DNA from: Heyndrickxia acidiproducens DSM 23148
GTDB taxonomy: Bacteria > Bacillota > Bacilli > Bacillales > Bacillaceae_C
Direction: 5' to 3'
Assembly: GCF_000374345.1 (NCBI RefSeq)
Contig: NZ_KB894004.1
Location: 1-44,291 of the forward strand
Length of the DNA: 44,291 bases
Made by a program: the position numbers and the translations under genes
Shown: positions 1 through 7,736 of the stretch, in pieces
Numbering within the stretch: the first letter of the stretch is position 1
Layout: each line of letters starts with the position of its first letter
Notes under the pieces: generated by a model
Seen by the model: only the letters and a program-made list of their open reading frames with translations
Database searches by the model: none
Told to the model about the DNA's origin: nothing

Positions 1-350
1 ACACATTTCAAAAATAATTTCACTACCGAATCTCAAGAGCCGGTCTTTATAATTCAAAACCAAATGGCTAACTTGATTTAATTCTATTAACCGAATTAGT
101 TCTTTTAATCCAGGCTTATGATAATTTAATCCCGAACCGATATCTTCAATGATCTGGCATAGCTGAAGGCTATTTTTTCTTTTGGCTTGTTTTTCTCATT
201 ATTTACATAAGCCAAAACTTGATCTAAATCATAACGGCGATGACCGGCGCTCGATCGGTCAGATTTAATTTTTCCTTCTTTTTCCCAACGTCTAATCGTA
301 TCTACGGTTACACCAACCGTTTCAGCAACTTTCCCAATATTCACTCTCAT
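1..350 (-). pseudogene. IS607-type serine recombinase (TnpA) remnant
   Basis: The N-terminal 60 residues (126-350) form a MerR-like helix-turn-helix with the IS607 hallmark GHRRYDLDQVLAY. They run into the start of the resolvase domain (IAFSYAR) and stop at once. In another frame the minus strand continues with QIIEDIGSGLNYHKPGLKEL and then VLNYKDRLLRFGSE, which are typical of the IS607 recombinase core, and this runs off the left edge of the window. About 40 residues that should hold the catalytic serine (YARVSS-type motif) are missing at the junction near position 160, and the frame changes there. The gene is therefore dead. An IS607 element would normally carry tnpB downstream, which would lie outside the window. 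Confidence 0.8.
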
Positions 351-450
351 TGGTATACTTCTCCAAAGATCTTGTTTTCTAAATTATATTAAAGATCTAT
401 TTATTTAGTCAATAGATTTGATTGCAATTTTATATATTTTTCTTAGCTGT

Positions 451-879
451 TTAATCCTCTTTTTTGGCAATATCTTTTACCACATCTTTCAATGTCACGT
501 TCCCTAAAACTTTCTCCATTGCGATCTGGGATGCTTCAAATATCGGTTCAATTGTATCTTGAATATTTCTTCCCACAGGGCATTTCGGGTTAGGATTCCG
601 ATGGATGCTAAATAACGCTCTGTCCTGGACAACATTCACTGCCTTATAAACATCAAGTAGTGTAATGTCGGACAGGCCTTTTGCCAGTTTTGCCCCTGCT
701 TTTCCCGGATGGACTTCTACTAGACCGGCTTTTTTCAGCATCCCCATGATTTTCCGGATGACAACAGGATTCGTATTGACACTCTCCGCTAAAAATTCTG
801 AAGAACTCACGCCTTCTTTATTGATTTCAATTAAAGCCAATATATGGATCCCGACAGCAAAGCGGCTGCTGATCGACAT
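451..879 (-). CDS. ywnA: Rrf2-family transcriptional regulator (YwnA-like)
   Basis: This 142-residue protein has the Rrf2 layout: an N-terminal winged helix (about residues 1-65, with SSEFLAESVNTNPVVIRKIMGML as recognition region), a long dimerisation helix and a C-terminal tail. It has only one cysteine in the loop where Fe-S Rrf2 proteins such as IscR and NsrR carry three (NPNPKCPVG), so a cluster is unlikely. It may instead be a redox or electrophile sensor. It is divergent from a YwnB-like reductase, as expected for a regulator and its target. Palindromes in the shared intergenic region are likely binding sites. The start has a GAGG about 12 bases upstream, which is long but acceptable. 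Confidence 0.85.
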   Translation of the reverse strand: MSISSRFAVGIHILALIEINKEGVSSSEFLAESVNTNPVVIRKIMGMLKKAGLVEVHPGKAGAKLAKGLSDITLLDVYKAVNVVQDRALFSIHRNPNPKCPVGRNIQDTIEPIFEASQIAMEKVLGNVTLKDVVKDIAKKED

Positions 880-950
880 TTTCAGTCACCATCCTCATGT
901 AATTCATGTGATTACAAGTATAATATAACTTCAAACAAAAATAAATAGCA

Positions 951-995
951 TTGACACTTCCGTATAATTGTAATTATAATTGTTACATGTAACAA
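951..995 (+). promoter_or_regulatory. ywnB promoter with a 16-bp palindromic operator
   Basis: TTGACA at 951-956 and TATAAT at 975-980 are separated by 18 bases, a strong vegetative-type promoter reading towards the reductase gene. TTGTTACATGTAACAA at 980-995 is a perfect 16-bp palindrome just downstream of the -10, over the expected start site, so a protein bound there should repress. A related imperfect repeat (ATTCATGTGATTAC) lies near 902-915 in the divergent direction. The divergently encoded Rrf2 protein is the obvious candidate ligand, which is an inference. Confidence 0.75.
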
Positions 996-1026
996 AATAA
1001 ATTACATATCATAGGAGGACTGCCAT

Positions 1027-1668
1027 ATGAAAATTGGAATCATTGGCGCCAGCGGGAAAGCCGGCAGCCATATTCTTAAAGAAGCTGTTGAAAGAGGCCA
1101 TAAAGTCACAGCAATTGTCCGGGATGCATCGAAAATTCAAAACAAACAGGTCGACGTGGTCGAAAAAAATATTTTCGATATCCAATCCGGGGATCTTGAA
1201 AAATACGATGCCGTTGTAAATGCATTTGGTGCTGCACCCGGGCAGGAACATCAACACGTGGAAGCCGGCCGGGTTTTGATCGAGGCTTTAAAAGGGGCTC
1301 CAAACACACGCCTTATCGTTGTTGGCGGTGCCGGCAGCCTATTTACGGATGAATCAAAAACAGTTCGTGTCATGGATACACCTGATTTTCCCGCTGCCTT
1401 CCTGCCAACTGCGAAAAACCAAGGGCAGAATTTAGAAGATCTGCAGCATTCCACCGGTATCCAATGGACATTTGTGAGTCCAGCCGCGTTCTTTGATCCG
1501 GCAGGCAAACGAACCGGCTCCTATAAAAAAGGCGGAGATGTGTTAACATTGAATTCAAAAGGGGAAAGCTACATCAGCTATGCAGATTTTGCGATTGCGA
1601 TCCTGGATGAAATTGAAAATCCACAGCATCAAAATGAACGCTTCTCTGTTGTCGGCGAAGCGGAATAA
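1027..1668 (+). CDS. ywnB: NAD(P)-dependent atypical SDR / NmrA-like reductase (YwnB-like)
   Basis: The 213-residue protein opens with the Rossmann motif GIIGASGKAGSHI (GxxGxxG, residues 4-16), followed by a basic residue after strand 2 (VRDASKI) that fits NADP(H) binding. It contains the family block RLIVVGGAGSLF and a C-terminal RFSVVGEAE. These features match the NAD(P)-binding family of small, cytosolic, atypical SDR proteins that includes B. subtilis YwnB. The substrate is unknown. It starts at ATG seven bases after AGGAGG and is monocistronic, ending in a strong terminator. The divergent Rrf2 gene suggests induction by a redox or electrophile signal. Confidence 0.85.
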   Translation: MKIGIIGASGKAGSHILKEAVERGHKVTAIVRDASKIQNKQVDVVEKNIFDIQSGDLEKYDAVVNAFGAAPGQEHQHVEAGRVLIEALKGAPNTRLIVVGGAGSLFTDESKTVRVMDTPDFPAAFLPTAKNQGQNLEDLQHSTGIQWTFVSPAAFFDPAGKRTGSYKKGGDVLTLNSKGESYISYADFAIAILDEIENPQHQNERFSVVGEAE

Positions 1669-1683
1669 CGGCGCAAGCCAAAA

Positions 1684-1728
1684 GCAAAACCAGCCTTTCA
1701 CTTTGAAAGGCTGGTTTTGCTAATTTTT
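1684..1728 (+). terminator. Rho-independent terminator of ywnB
   Basis: A perfect 16-bp stem (1684-1699 with 1705-1720, loop ACTTT) is followed by TAATTTTTT. It lies 15 bases after the ywnB stop and between convergent genes; the A-run upstream (AAAGC) makes it partly bidirectional for padC. Confidence 0.9.
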
Positions 1729-1768
1729 TCACGTTACTTATTTTTTCTTCTTTATCATTTTATGCTGC

Positions 1769-2272
1769 TTATGAAAATTTTAGTTTTCCTGAGCGGATGT
1801 CTTCGGCCATTGTTGCATAAGGTGCCTCTGAAATCACTTTTTCGTTGTTTATGCCTTCATTCTTAATGTAGGTAATATCCGCAAATTCCGGAACAACATA
1901 TTTCGGGTAAGTTTCGTATTTTTCGCGGGATTCTTCCATTAAATCAATATGGTCATTTTGATAGCAGACCGTGATTTCCGGATGTTCATGCACCCATTTC
2001 GGGAAAAAGATGATACCGTGCATCCGCTTATCATTCGGCATGAAGTTCAAGGAAACGTCTGTACCAGTTGGTTCTGTCCAGGAAACTTTAAAAACGCCAT
2101 CTACGATTTTAACAATATCTGCTTTTTGGTCACGGACCCATCGGCCGCCAACCATTCCGCTGTGGATTCGATAATCGACAGTATCTTGATTTTTTATATA
2201 AAATTCATATTCCCAGCCATTTTCATAAGTATAGATCATGTGAGTACCTAAAAATTCTTCTAAAGTTTTCAT
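1769..2272 (-). CDS. padC: Phenolic acid decarboxylase PadC
   Basis: The 167-residue protein matches the small, cofactor-free phenolic acid decarboxylases. These convert ferulic, p-coumaric and caffeic acids to vinyl phenols in the cytosol as detoxification. Family blocks are visible in order: [20 protein letters not shown], the stretch around residues 35-50 ([12 protein letters not shown]), [16 protein letters not shown], the catalytic-pocket region [20 protein letters not shown], and [12 protein letters not shown]. Length is normal (about 160-170). It is divergent from a PadR regulator with a PadR dyad between them, the classic substrate-inducible arrangement. Confidence 0.95.
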   Translation of the reverse strand: MKTLEEFLGTHMIYTYENGWEYEFYIKNQDTVDYRIHSGMVGGRWVRDQKADIVKIVDGVFKVSWTEPTGTDVSLNFMPNDKRMHGIIFFPKWVHEHPEITVCYQNDHIDLMEESREKYETYPKYVVPEFADITYIKNEGINNEKVISEAPYATMAEDIRSGKLKFS

Positions 2273-2310
2273 TGTTTACCTCCTCGTATATCAACCAACA
2301 TTTAATATTA

Positions 2311-2332
2311 AACATGTCAATGTTTACATGTT
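2311..2332. promoter_or_regulatory. PadR operator between padC and padR
   Basis: AACATGT (2311-2317) and ACATGTT (2326-2332) form perfect 7-bp inverted arms around an 8-bp centre. The core is exactly the ATGT-N8-ACAT dyad known for PadR at padC in B. subtilis. For padR itself a TATAAT lies at 2349-2354, so the operator falls over its -35 region. One site could therefore silence padC and autoregulate padR. Confidence 0.85.
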
Positions 2333-2385
2333 TAATTTACACCTATGCTATAATAATGTCAAGAAAACATGACGGAGGTTATACG

Positions 2386-2946
2386 ATGGCAAAAAGGGTC
2401 CTTAAACACGCCATCTTGGGATTGTTGAGAAAACAAGATATGAGCGGTTATGATATTACGGTTGAATTTACAAAAGAAATTTCCCAATTTTGGAGTGCCA
2501 AGCACAGCCAGATTTATACCGAATTAAAAAAACTGCTGGATGAAAAACTGATCAAGCAGTATATTGAAATATCGGGCGTCAAACTGGAAAGAAAGATGTA
2601 CACACTGACGGAAGAAGGAAAAAAAGAACTGGCACAATGGCTGGTGTTCCAGGAGCAAATTCCCGAAACGGAAAAAGACACATTTGCTTTAAAAGTTTAT
2701 TTTATCAAATACATTCCCCAAGAAAAAATTCTTCCGCTTTTTCAAGACCAATTGGATCAGCGGGAGCAAAAATTATCAGAGTTGAAATCCCGTTACCAGC
2801 TTATTTTCGCGCAAAGAGAAGCGGAAATTGAACTAGGATCAGATGAGTTAGGACATTATCTTGTTTTGACAAAAGCCATCTCCAGAGAAGAAAGTTATGT
2901 AGACTGGTTGAAGAAAAGCATACAGTTTATCAGGCAAAAAAAGTAA
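2386..2946 (+). CDS. padR: PadR phenolic-acid-responsive repressor
   Basis: The start is placed at the ATG at 2386, preceded by GGAGG with a good spacing; the longer reading frame back to 2272 has no ribosome site and runs through the operator. The protein has the PadR winged helix (AILGLLRKQDMSGYDITVEF, then SQIYTELKKLLDEKLI as recognition region) and a helical C-terminal dimerisation half with the YFIKYIP block. It is about 187 residues, the normal length. It represses padC until phenolic acids bind it directly. The transcript probably ends at the hairpin at 3030-3072. Confidence 0.93.
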   Translation: MAKRVLKHAILGLLRKQDMSGYDITVEFTKEISQFWSAKHSQIYTELKKLLDEKLIKQYIEISGVKLERKMYTLTEEGKKELAQWLVFQEQIPETEKDTFALKVYFIKYIPQEKILPLFQDQLDQREQKLSELKSRYQLIFAQREAEIELGSDELGHYLVLTKAISREESYVDWLKKSIQFIRQKK

Positions 2947-3029
2947 GTTTCTCTTATTCATGATGGGAATTCCAATCATAAAATTATACCGGCTTCGAAT
3001 AAATAAAAGCAGGCTATTATATTTTCGAA

Positions 3030-3072
3030 CAGGCCCTGATTTCGTGAAAAGTATTTTACGATTTCAGGGCCT
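3030..3072. repeat. Hairpin of a dispersed CCCTGA family (copy 1), probable padR terminator
   Basis: AGGCCCTGA at 3030-3038 pairs with TCAGGGCCT at 3064-3072, and the inner part (TTTCGTGAAA / TTTTACGA) can extend the pairing. The hairpin is followed by TTATTCGTTT. Relatives with the same CCCTGA-(A/T)(A/T)TCG core lie at 9638, 12286 and 35889, with a decayed one near 19908. Confidence 0.7.
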
Positions 3073-3117
3073 TATTCGTTTCGACATGCTAACCAGTTCC
3101 TTAAATATTATATGTGT

Positions 3118-3161
3118 TTGACAATACCACATCCATAGTGTACTATTTATGTGGTACACTA
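3118..3161 (+). promoter_or_regulatory. Promoter with two interleaved dyad operators
   Basis: TTGACA at 3118-3123 and TACTAT at 3141-3146 are 17 bases apart. Two perfect inverted repeats overlap them. TACCACAT (3125-3132) pairs with ATGTGGTA (3149-3156), and TAGTGTAC (3136-3143) pairs with GTACACTA (3154-3161). The GntR-type protein encoded immediately downstream probably binds one or both and autoregulates the operon. RBS GGAGGTG follows at 3176. Confidence 0.8.
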
Positions 3162-3186
3162 ATACACCGTAACTGGAGGTGAAAAG

Positions 3187-3549
3187 GTGGAATTTAGCAG
3201 TACTCTGCCCATTTATATTCAAATCATGAATTTAATTAAGACAAAAGTGGTTTCCGGTGAAATCAATGGAGGAGATAAATTGCCGTCTGTTAGAGAATTA
3301 TCAAAAGAATTAAAAGTTAATCCAAATACGATCCAAAGAGTCTACCAGGAACTGGAGCGGGAAGGGCTGGTGAAAACGCAAAGAGGAATGGGAACCTTTG
3401 TAACAGAAGACAGCTCTACAATCAATCATTTAAAACAAAACATGGCCGCAAACATCATTGACCGTTTTTTTGGAGAAATGAAAAACTTAGGTTTCCAGCC
3501 TGCTGAAATCAAACACATGATATCGGAAAAACTTAAGGAGGGAGATTAA
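3187..3549 (+). CDS. GntR-family regulator, YtrA subfamily
   Basis: The 120-residue protein starts at GTG after GGAGGTGAAAAG. It has the GntR winged helix (PIYIQIMNLIKTKVVSGEINGG, LPSVRELSKELKVNPNTIQRVYQELEREGLV, RGMGTFV; residues 8-75). A tail of only about 40 residues follows, as in the YtrA subfamily, which has no large effector domain. Such regulators head ABC operons and respond to cell-envelope antibiotics in several Firmicutes; the signal here is unknown. It abuts the ATPase gene with no gap, so the three genes form one operon under the dyad-rich promoter. Confidence 0.9.
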   Translation: MEFSSTLPIYIQIMNLIKTKVVSGEINGGDKLPSVRELSKELKVNPNTIQRVYQELEREGLVKTQRGMGTFVTEDSSTINHLKQNMAANIIDRFFGEMKNLGFQPAEIKHMISEKLKEGD

Positions 3550-4248
3550 ATGAAGAATATCGTCGAAATCAAAGACCTGACAAAGAATTATTTTCATAAA
3601 AAAGCTCTCGATCAATTGAACTTAACGATTGAGGAGGGAAAAGTCGTTGGGATTTTAGGCCCGAACGGCAGCGGTAAAACAACATTGATAAAAATTTTAA
3701 CCGGGCTTCTGCGGCAGACAAGCGGGCAGGTTTTGATCGATGGAAAAAAGATTGGAGTTCCGACGAAATCCATTGTTTCCTACTTGCCGGACCGGAATTT
3801 TCTCTACAAATGGATGAGAATCAGGGATGCTGCAAAACTTTATCACGATTTTTATGCGGACTTCGATCAAAAAAAGTTTGCTGAGCTGCTGGATTTCATG
3901 AAACTGGAAAAACAAATGAAAATTGACACGCTTTCAAAAGGCATGCATGAGAAGCTGAACCTGTCGCTTGTCTTAGCAAGAAATGCAAAACTGTATATAT
4001 TGGACGAACCGATCGCAGGAGTGGATCCGGTAGCAAGGGATCAAATTTTAGATGCGATCATCAATAATTATAATGAAAATAGTTCGATGATCATTACAAC
4101 GCATTTAGTAAGGGATATGGAAAGCATTCTGGATGATGTTGTCTTTTTGAAAGACGGCCAGGTGAAATTAACGGGTAATGCGGAGGCGCTCAGGGAAGAA
4201 AAAGGGAAACAAATCGATGATATCTATAAAGAAGTTTTCGGGGCTTAG
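3550..4248 (+). CDS. ABC transporter ATP-binding protein (YtrB-like)
   Basis: The 232-residue nucleotide-binding protein has Walker A GPNGSGKTT (37-45), Walker B LYILDEP (148-154), a D-loop (AGVDP) and an H-loop ITTHLV. The signature segment is LSKGMHEKL rather than the canonical LSGGQ, as in many exporter ATPases of YtrB type. It begins directly after the GntR stop with RBS GGAGGGAG inside the previous gene, and the permease follows 12 bases downstream. With a single permease partner it should form an exporter, or a lipid/peptide resistance complex, at the membrane. The substrate is not visible. Confidence 0.9.
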   Translation: MKNIVEIKDLTKNYFHKKALDQLNLTIEEGKVVGILGPNGSGKTTLIKILTGLLRQTSGQVLIDGKKIGVPTKSIVSYLPDRNFLYKWMRIRDAAKLYHDFYADFDQKKFAELLDFMKLEKQMKIDTLSKGMHEKLNLSLVLARNAKLYILDEPIAGVDPVARDQILDAIINNYNENSSMIITTHLVRDMESILDDVVFLKDGQVKLTGNAEALREEKGKQIDDIYKEVFGA

Positions 4249-4260
4249 GAGGGAAACCGA

Positions 4261-5088
4261 ATGTTTAAATATATGAAGTATGAATTAAAAGGAACTTACA
4301 AGTTTATTTTGGGCGTATTAGCTTTAGTATTCGTCCTCTTAACCGGCATGTACGCCTATTCTACCAGGGCAGACTCGCTGTTTCATTCAGTGGATCTCTT
4401 TATGCCGATTGGCGTCATACTTTTATTTGGTGCGGCTCTCACTGCTTTTCTCTACATTGTCGGCTCGTTTCGAAAAGAATTATATGAAGACAGCGGCTAC
4501 CTAACCTTTACATTGCCTTTGACAGGAAATCAGATCCTTGGCTCTAAACTCATCGCTGCTTTATTTTGGTTCATGGTATTGGGAATCTCCGTTGCACTGT
4601 ACAACTTTATAATGGTGTTGATTTTCAGCCCATTTGATCTGAATTTATCCAAACTTTTCTCTGCGATTTCGCAAGGCATATCCATTAAAGCCAGCTTTTA
4701 CATGATATTATCCATGGCTTGCAGCGGTGTCAGTGTGTTACTGCTCATCTATTTTTCAATGACACTCAGCAAAGTAACCTTCCGCAATAAAAAGATTGGC
4801 GGCGTATGGTTTGTTATTTTTGTTATCTTAAGCGGTGTGTTAGGCTATATGGATCTGGAAATCAGCAGGCTTATTCCTTATTATTTGGATTTAAACACTT
4901 TCCATGTGCAAACGCCTGATTTGCACAATGATCTCTTCCAGGTGCAACACCAAAACAACGGGTTAACCTTGGGCATAAGCTCAGGCTTTGCCGTAACAAA
5001 TATCGCATCATTTGTTTATAATTTCGTCCTCATGATCGCTTTATTTTTAGGAACGGGATATTTAATTGAGAAGAAAATTAACTTATAA
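4261..5088 (+). CDS. ABC transporter permease, six membrane helices
   Basis: This 275-residue protein has a start typical of ABC-2-like permeases (MFKYMKYELKGTYKF), then hydrophobic segments near residues 15-32, 45-68, 98-122, 145-165, 180-198 and 250-270. It carries the loop RKELYEDSGYLTFTLPLTGNQILGSKL seen in Bacillus ABC-2 permeases next to YtrA-type regulators. RBS is AGGAGGG. It is the last gene of the operon, followed by a strong hairpin. No periplasmic binding protein is present, which argues for export or envelope-stress resistance rather than uptake. Confidence 0.85.
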   Translation: MFKYMKYELKGTYKFILGVLALVFVLLTGMYAYSTRADSLFHSVDLFMPIGVILLFGAALTAFLYIVGSFRKELYEDSGYLTFTLPLTGNQILGSKLIAALFWFMVLGISVALYNFIMVLIFSPFDLNLSKLFSAISQGISIKASFYMILSMACSGVSVLLLIYFSMTLSKVTFRNKKIGGVWFVIFVILSGVLGYMDLEISRLIPYYLDLNTFHVQTPDLHNDLFQVQHQNNGLTLGISSGFAVTNIASFVYNFVLMIALFLGTGYLIEKKINL

Positions 5089-5112
5089 ACGCGCTTAAAG
5101 GTAATGATAAAG

Positions 5113-5156
5113 CAGGCAGCAGCGGGAGTTTTTGATACGCCCGCTGCTGCCTGTTT
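5113..5156. terminator. Bidirectional terminator between the ABC operon and yoaT
   Basis: A perfect 14-bp stem (CAGGCAGCAGCGGG at 5113-5126 with its complement at 5140-5153) is flanked by AAAG on the left and TTT on the right. It lies between convergent genes and can serve both. Confidence 0.85.
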
Positions 5157-5194
5157 AAGCTTCAGTCCAAAGAAAAATCTTATTCAGCCGGAAT

Positions 5195-5965
5195 CTATCC
5201 CTTTGGCATTTTTCCCTTCACTTGCTTTAACGTTGCGACGATAAGAAAACTGACGATCACCAGTAACAGCCATGAACTCACCTTTCCGAGATGGACCGGA
5301 CTCCAGGCATCTGTTTGGTCGGGATATTCCCAGGCGCCGAAAAAGGTTGCGATATTTTCAGCAATCCAAATAAAAAATCCGATAAGAACAAAAGAGAGAG
5401 CGAGCGGCATGCGGTAACGGGCTCCGTTCACCTCGTATATCACCCATGTTCGCCAAAAAACAATCAGGACAAGACCGGATAACCACCAACGGACGTCAAT
5501 CCAAAAATGGTGCGTAAAAAAATTCAAGTAAATCGCAGCGGCAAGAGGCAGAACTACCACAAATGACGGCCATTTCACCAATTCAACCTTTAACCTCCTC
5601 CATGCCTGGCAAAGATAACTCGCAACACTTGCGTACATGAAGCCGCTATACAAAGGGACGCCGAAAATCTTAACGTATCCTTTTTCCGGATAAGACCAGG
5701 AACCCATATGCACCTTGAAAATTTCAAGTGCAAGCCCAACCAGGTGAAACAATGTGATGACCTTCAGTTCGTCCCATGTTTCAAGCCTGGAACGCACCAT
5801 TCCCCATTGCATGAAAAGGCAGATGATGAACAGCCAGTCATACCGCGGCAGCAAGGGCAGCGGGATGATTTTTGTAAGAGCCAGAGAGGCAAAAATCACG
5901 ACAGGAAATATACAGGAAAGGGCCTGCTCCCAGCCAAAACGGAAGAGTTGTCTTAATGCCCGCAT
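5195..5965 (-). CDS. yoaT: DUF817 integral membrane protein (YoaT-like)
   Basis: The protein has about eight hydrophobic segments and the conserved DUF817 blocks HMGSWSYPE, YSGFMYASVASYLCQAWRR, LNFFTHHFWIDVRWWL, FIWIAENIATFFGAWEYP and VSSWLLLVIVSFL. Histidines and tryptophans sit within membrane segments; the function is unknown. I prefer the ATG at 5965 (MRALRQLF), eight bases after GAAGG. The frame is open to an ATG at 6046 that overlaps the end of yozG, so an 81-base longer form cannot be excluded. The order yoaS-yozG-yoaT is that of B. subtilis, and the three are likely co-transcribed. Confidence 0.88.
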   Translation of the reverse strand: MRALRQLFRFGWEQALSCIFPVVIFASLALTKIIPLPLLPRYDWLFIICLFMQWGMVRSRLETWDELKVITLFHLVGLALEIFKVHMGSWSYPEKGYVKIFGVPLYSGFMYASVASYLCQAWRRLKVELVKWPSFVVVLPLAAAIYLNFFTHHFWIDVRWWLSGLVLIVFWRTWVIYEVNGARYRMPLALSFVLIGFFIWIAENIATFFGAWEYPDQTDAWSPVHLGKVSSWLLLVIVSFLIVATLKQVKGKMPKG

Positions 5966-6035
5966 CATATGCGCCTTCAACGTTTTTTCCGGGTATTGCT
6001 TTGGATGGTTATGTTCATTGGCAAGCCCCCCCCTT

Positions 6036-6251
6036 TTACTCCTCATCGGTGTCCCGGTATTCTAAAATATCTCCGGGTTGGCATTCCAGAGCCTTACAAA
6101 TTGCGTCTAATGTTGATAATCGAATGGCTTTTGCCTTTCCGTTTTTCAATATCGAAAGATTCGCCATTGTGATACCAACCCTCTCCGAAAGTTTTGTGAC
6201 GCTCATTTTTCTTTTCGCCAGCATCACGTCAATATGAATAATAATCGCCAT
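6036..6251 (-). CDS. yozG: Small XRE-family regulator (YozG-like)
   Basis: This 71-residue protein is almost entirely one Cro/CI-type helix-turn-helix (LAKRKMSVTKLSERVGITMANLSILKNGKAKAIRLSTLDAICKALECQPGDILEY). The ATG at 6251 is chosen because GAGGTG lies eight bases upstream; a GTG at 6260 is too close to it. Its gene starts ten bases after the DUF2975 stop. This HTH type very often pairs with a DUF2975 membrane protein, and it probably binds the TTATTGA dyads upstream of yoaS. That target is inferred. Confidence 0.9.
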   Translation of the reverse strand: MAIIIHIDVMLAKRKMSVTKLSERVGITMANLSILKNGKAKAIRLSTLDAICKALECQPGDILEYRDTDEE

Positions 6252-6261
6252 TGTTTTCACC

Positions 6262-6738
6262 TCAGACCGTTAAGTCATTTTCTAATTTAATATTGATCGC
6301 TTCTTGTAAAAGCCTTTGGAGAACAGCAGCAAAGACCGCAATCACCATAGAAGCAAAGACAGGGATCATTCCGATTATGATGAGACCCGGCGCATCGTCT
6401 TTATCTGCCAACAGATAAACGAATGGCATCACGGCCACATACAAGGCTCCGACAGTGATGGCACAGTATTTGATCTTCTTTAAAGTTTCTACAGAAATTT
6501 GCGAGAAGGCTCTGTTTTTGTCAATATAACTTAAAAGTCTAAAAGCCTTATACAATGCGATGTAAAATGGGAATGCTGATACATATATACCTATTAAAAT
6601 GGGATAAAGTATGTAGGCATAAGCTTGATTTACTGGATGTTGAACCAACCAGTACACCCCAAAAATACCGAAAGCAAGAACCGGCATTCCGATAAGAAAA
6701 ACAGCTATCTTCAAAAAGAGTGTGGATCCTCGTTTCAT
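6262..6738 (-). CDS. yoaS: DUF2975 membrane protein (YoaS-like)
   Basis: The protein is about 158 residues from the ATG at 6738 (GAGGTG upstream). It has four hydrophobic segments near residues 8-30, 45-68, 92-112 and 120-148, and the family signature YKAFRLLSYIDKNRAFSQISVETLKKIKYCA between helices 2 and 3. DUF2975 proteins are encoded with a YozG-like HTH across Firmicutes and may signal to it; the biochemical role is unknown. This is the first gene of the yoaS-yozG-yoaT operon. Confidence 0.88.
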   Translation of the reverse strand: MKRGSTLFLKIAVFLIGMPVLAFGIFGVYWLVQHPVNQAYAYILYPILIGIYVSAFPFYIALYKAFRLLSYIDKNRAFSQISVETLKKIKYCAITVGALYVAVMPFVYLLADKDDAPGLIIIGMIPVFASMVIAVFAAVLQRLLQEAINIKLENDLTV

Positions 6739-6784
6739 GAAAAACACCTCACAGGTTTATGTTGATTTGATTTTAGCATGTTTT

Positions 6785-6822
6785 TTATTGATTTTCAATA
6801 AATTATTATTGATTTTGATTAT
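6785..6822 (-). promoter_or_regulatory. TTATTGA dyads upstream of yoaS
   Basis: TTATTGA (6785-6791) and TCAATAA (6795-6801) form a perfect inverted repeat with a TTT centre. A second half-conserved copy (TTATTGATTTTGATTATA) follows at about 6805-6822. Both lie about 50-85 bases upstream of the yoaS start, where a promoter is expected. They are candidate YozG operators, inferred from position and symmetry only. Confidence 0.5.
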
Positions 6823-6830
6823 ATCCTTGT

Positions 6831-7303
6831 TGTTTTAAATAATTATTTAACTTTATGATTTTCCGGCACCTTCCCGTCGTTTCCTTCCTCAAATCATGCT
6901 TGAGCGTTGCCACTTTTGGCTGCACGCCTTCTTTTTATATGACAGAAATAAATTATTTCCCAAAATAAAGCGGAGAAAAGGCCTCATGATGACGATAATA
7001 ATTACGTGAAAAAGGACCGACCGATTTATACAATGAAAATCATGATGGGATAGATAAAATTATTGGTTGGAAACCGTTTAATCTTATTTTGATCAAGGAT
7101 TGAAGACAGACGAAAAAAACAAAAAAGCCGGACCCGCTTTGGATCCAGCTAAAGTTCAAAAATTAGATTAGGATGGAACACCCGTATACAGTTTGATTCT
7201 CCCTGGACTGCTACTACTTTAGATACCAACTCTTTGTTCAAAATTAAAGTTACAGTGAAATAATACTTCAATTGTTTCTTTCAGCCGTTTAAATGATTTC
7301 TAC
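6831..7303. other. Intergenic region with possible decayed coding remnant
   Basis: No intact gene is visible. An imperfect hairpin (GCCGGACCC / GGATCCAGC near 7129-7151) preceded by an A-run resembles an old minus-strand terminator. On the plus strand 7190-7262 reads QFDSPWTATTLDTNSLFKIK and then VTVK-stop. Upstream, in another frame and interrupted by a stop, are LDPAKVQKLD and DGTPVYS. This may be the eroded tail of a lost gene, but support is weak. Confidence 0.3.
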
Positions 7304-7723
7304 TCATTCTCCAGTTTCCGCAAACCGTTTAATTCTTTCGCCGATTTCATCCCGGACACGCTGGAATACGCCCCAAACTTCTTCAGGAGTTCCTTCTGCC
7401 TTTGCCGGGTCATCAAAACCCCAATGAACCCGTTTCACTTTCGGTGGTGTCATCGGGCATCTCTCATCGGCATCTCCGCAAAGCGTCACAACAAGATCCG
7501 CGTGATTTAGATAATCCGGGTCAATCAATTTCGAGCGCTGGCCGGAAATATCAATTCCTACTTCTTTCATCGCCTTTACTGCATTTGGGTTTAAGCCGTG
7601 TGCTTCTATCCCTGCACTCCGGACTTCCCACTTATCGCCCAGATATTTTTTTGCCCAGCCTTCCGCCATCTGGCTTCGGCATGAATTTCCTGTACATAAA
7701 AAGTAAATTTTTTTCTTTTCCAT
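7304..7723 (-). CDS. arsC: Arsenate reductase ArsC, thioredoxin-coupled type
   Basis: The 139-residue protein has the low-molecular-weight phosphatase loop CTGNSCRS (CX5R) near the N-terminus. The two further redox cysteines lie in [10 protein letters not shown], giving the Cys-Cys-Cys relay of the pI258/B. subtilis family. It reduces arsenate to arsenite in the cytosol using thioredoxin, feeding the ArsB pump encoded just upstream. Family blocks [18 protein letters not shown] and WGFDDPAK are present. The ATG at 7723 follows AAAGGGGA by seven bases; the TTG at 7729 is less likely. It is the last gene of arsRBC. Confidence 0.96.
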   Translation of the reverse strand: MEKKKIYFLCTGNSCRSQMAEGWAKKYLGDKWEVRSAGIEAHGLNPNAVKAMKEVGIDISGQRSKLIDPDYLNHADLVVTLCGDADERCPMTPPKVKRVHWGFDDPAKAEGTPEEVWGVFQRVRDEIGERIKRFAETGE

Positions 7724-7736
7724 TATCAAATCCCCT

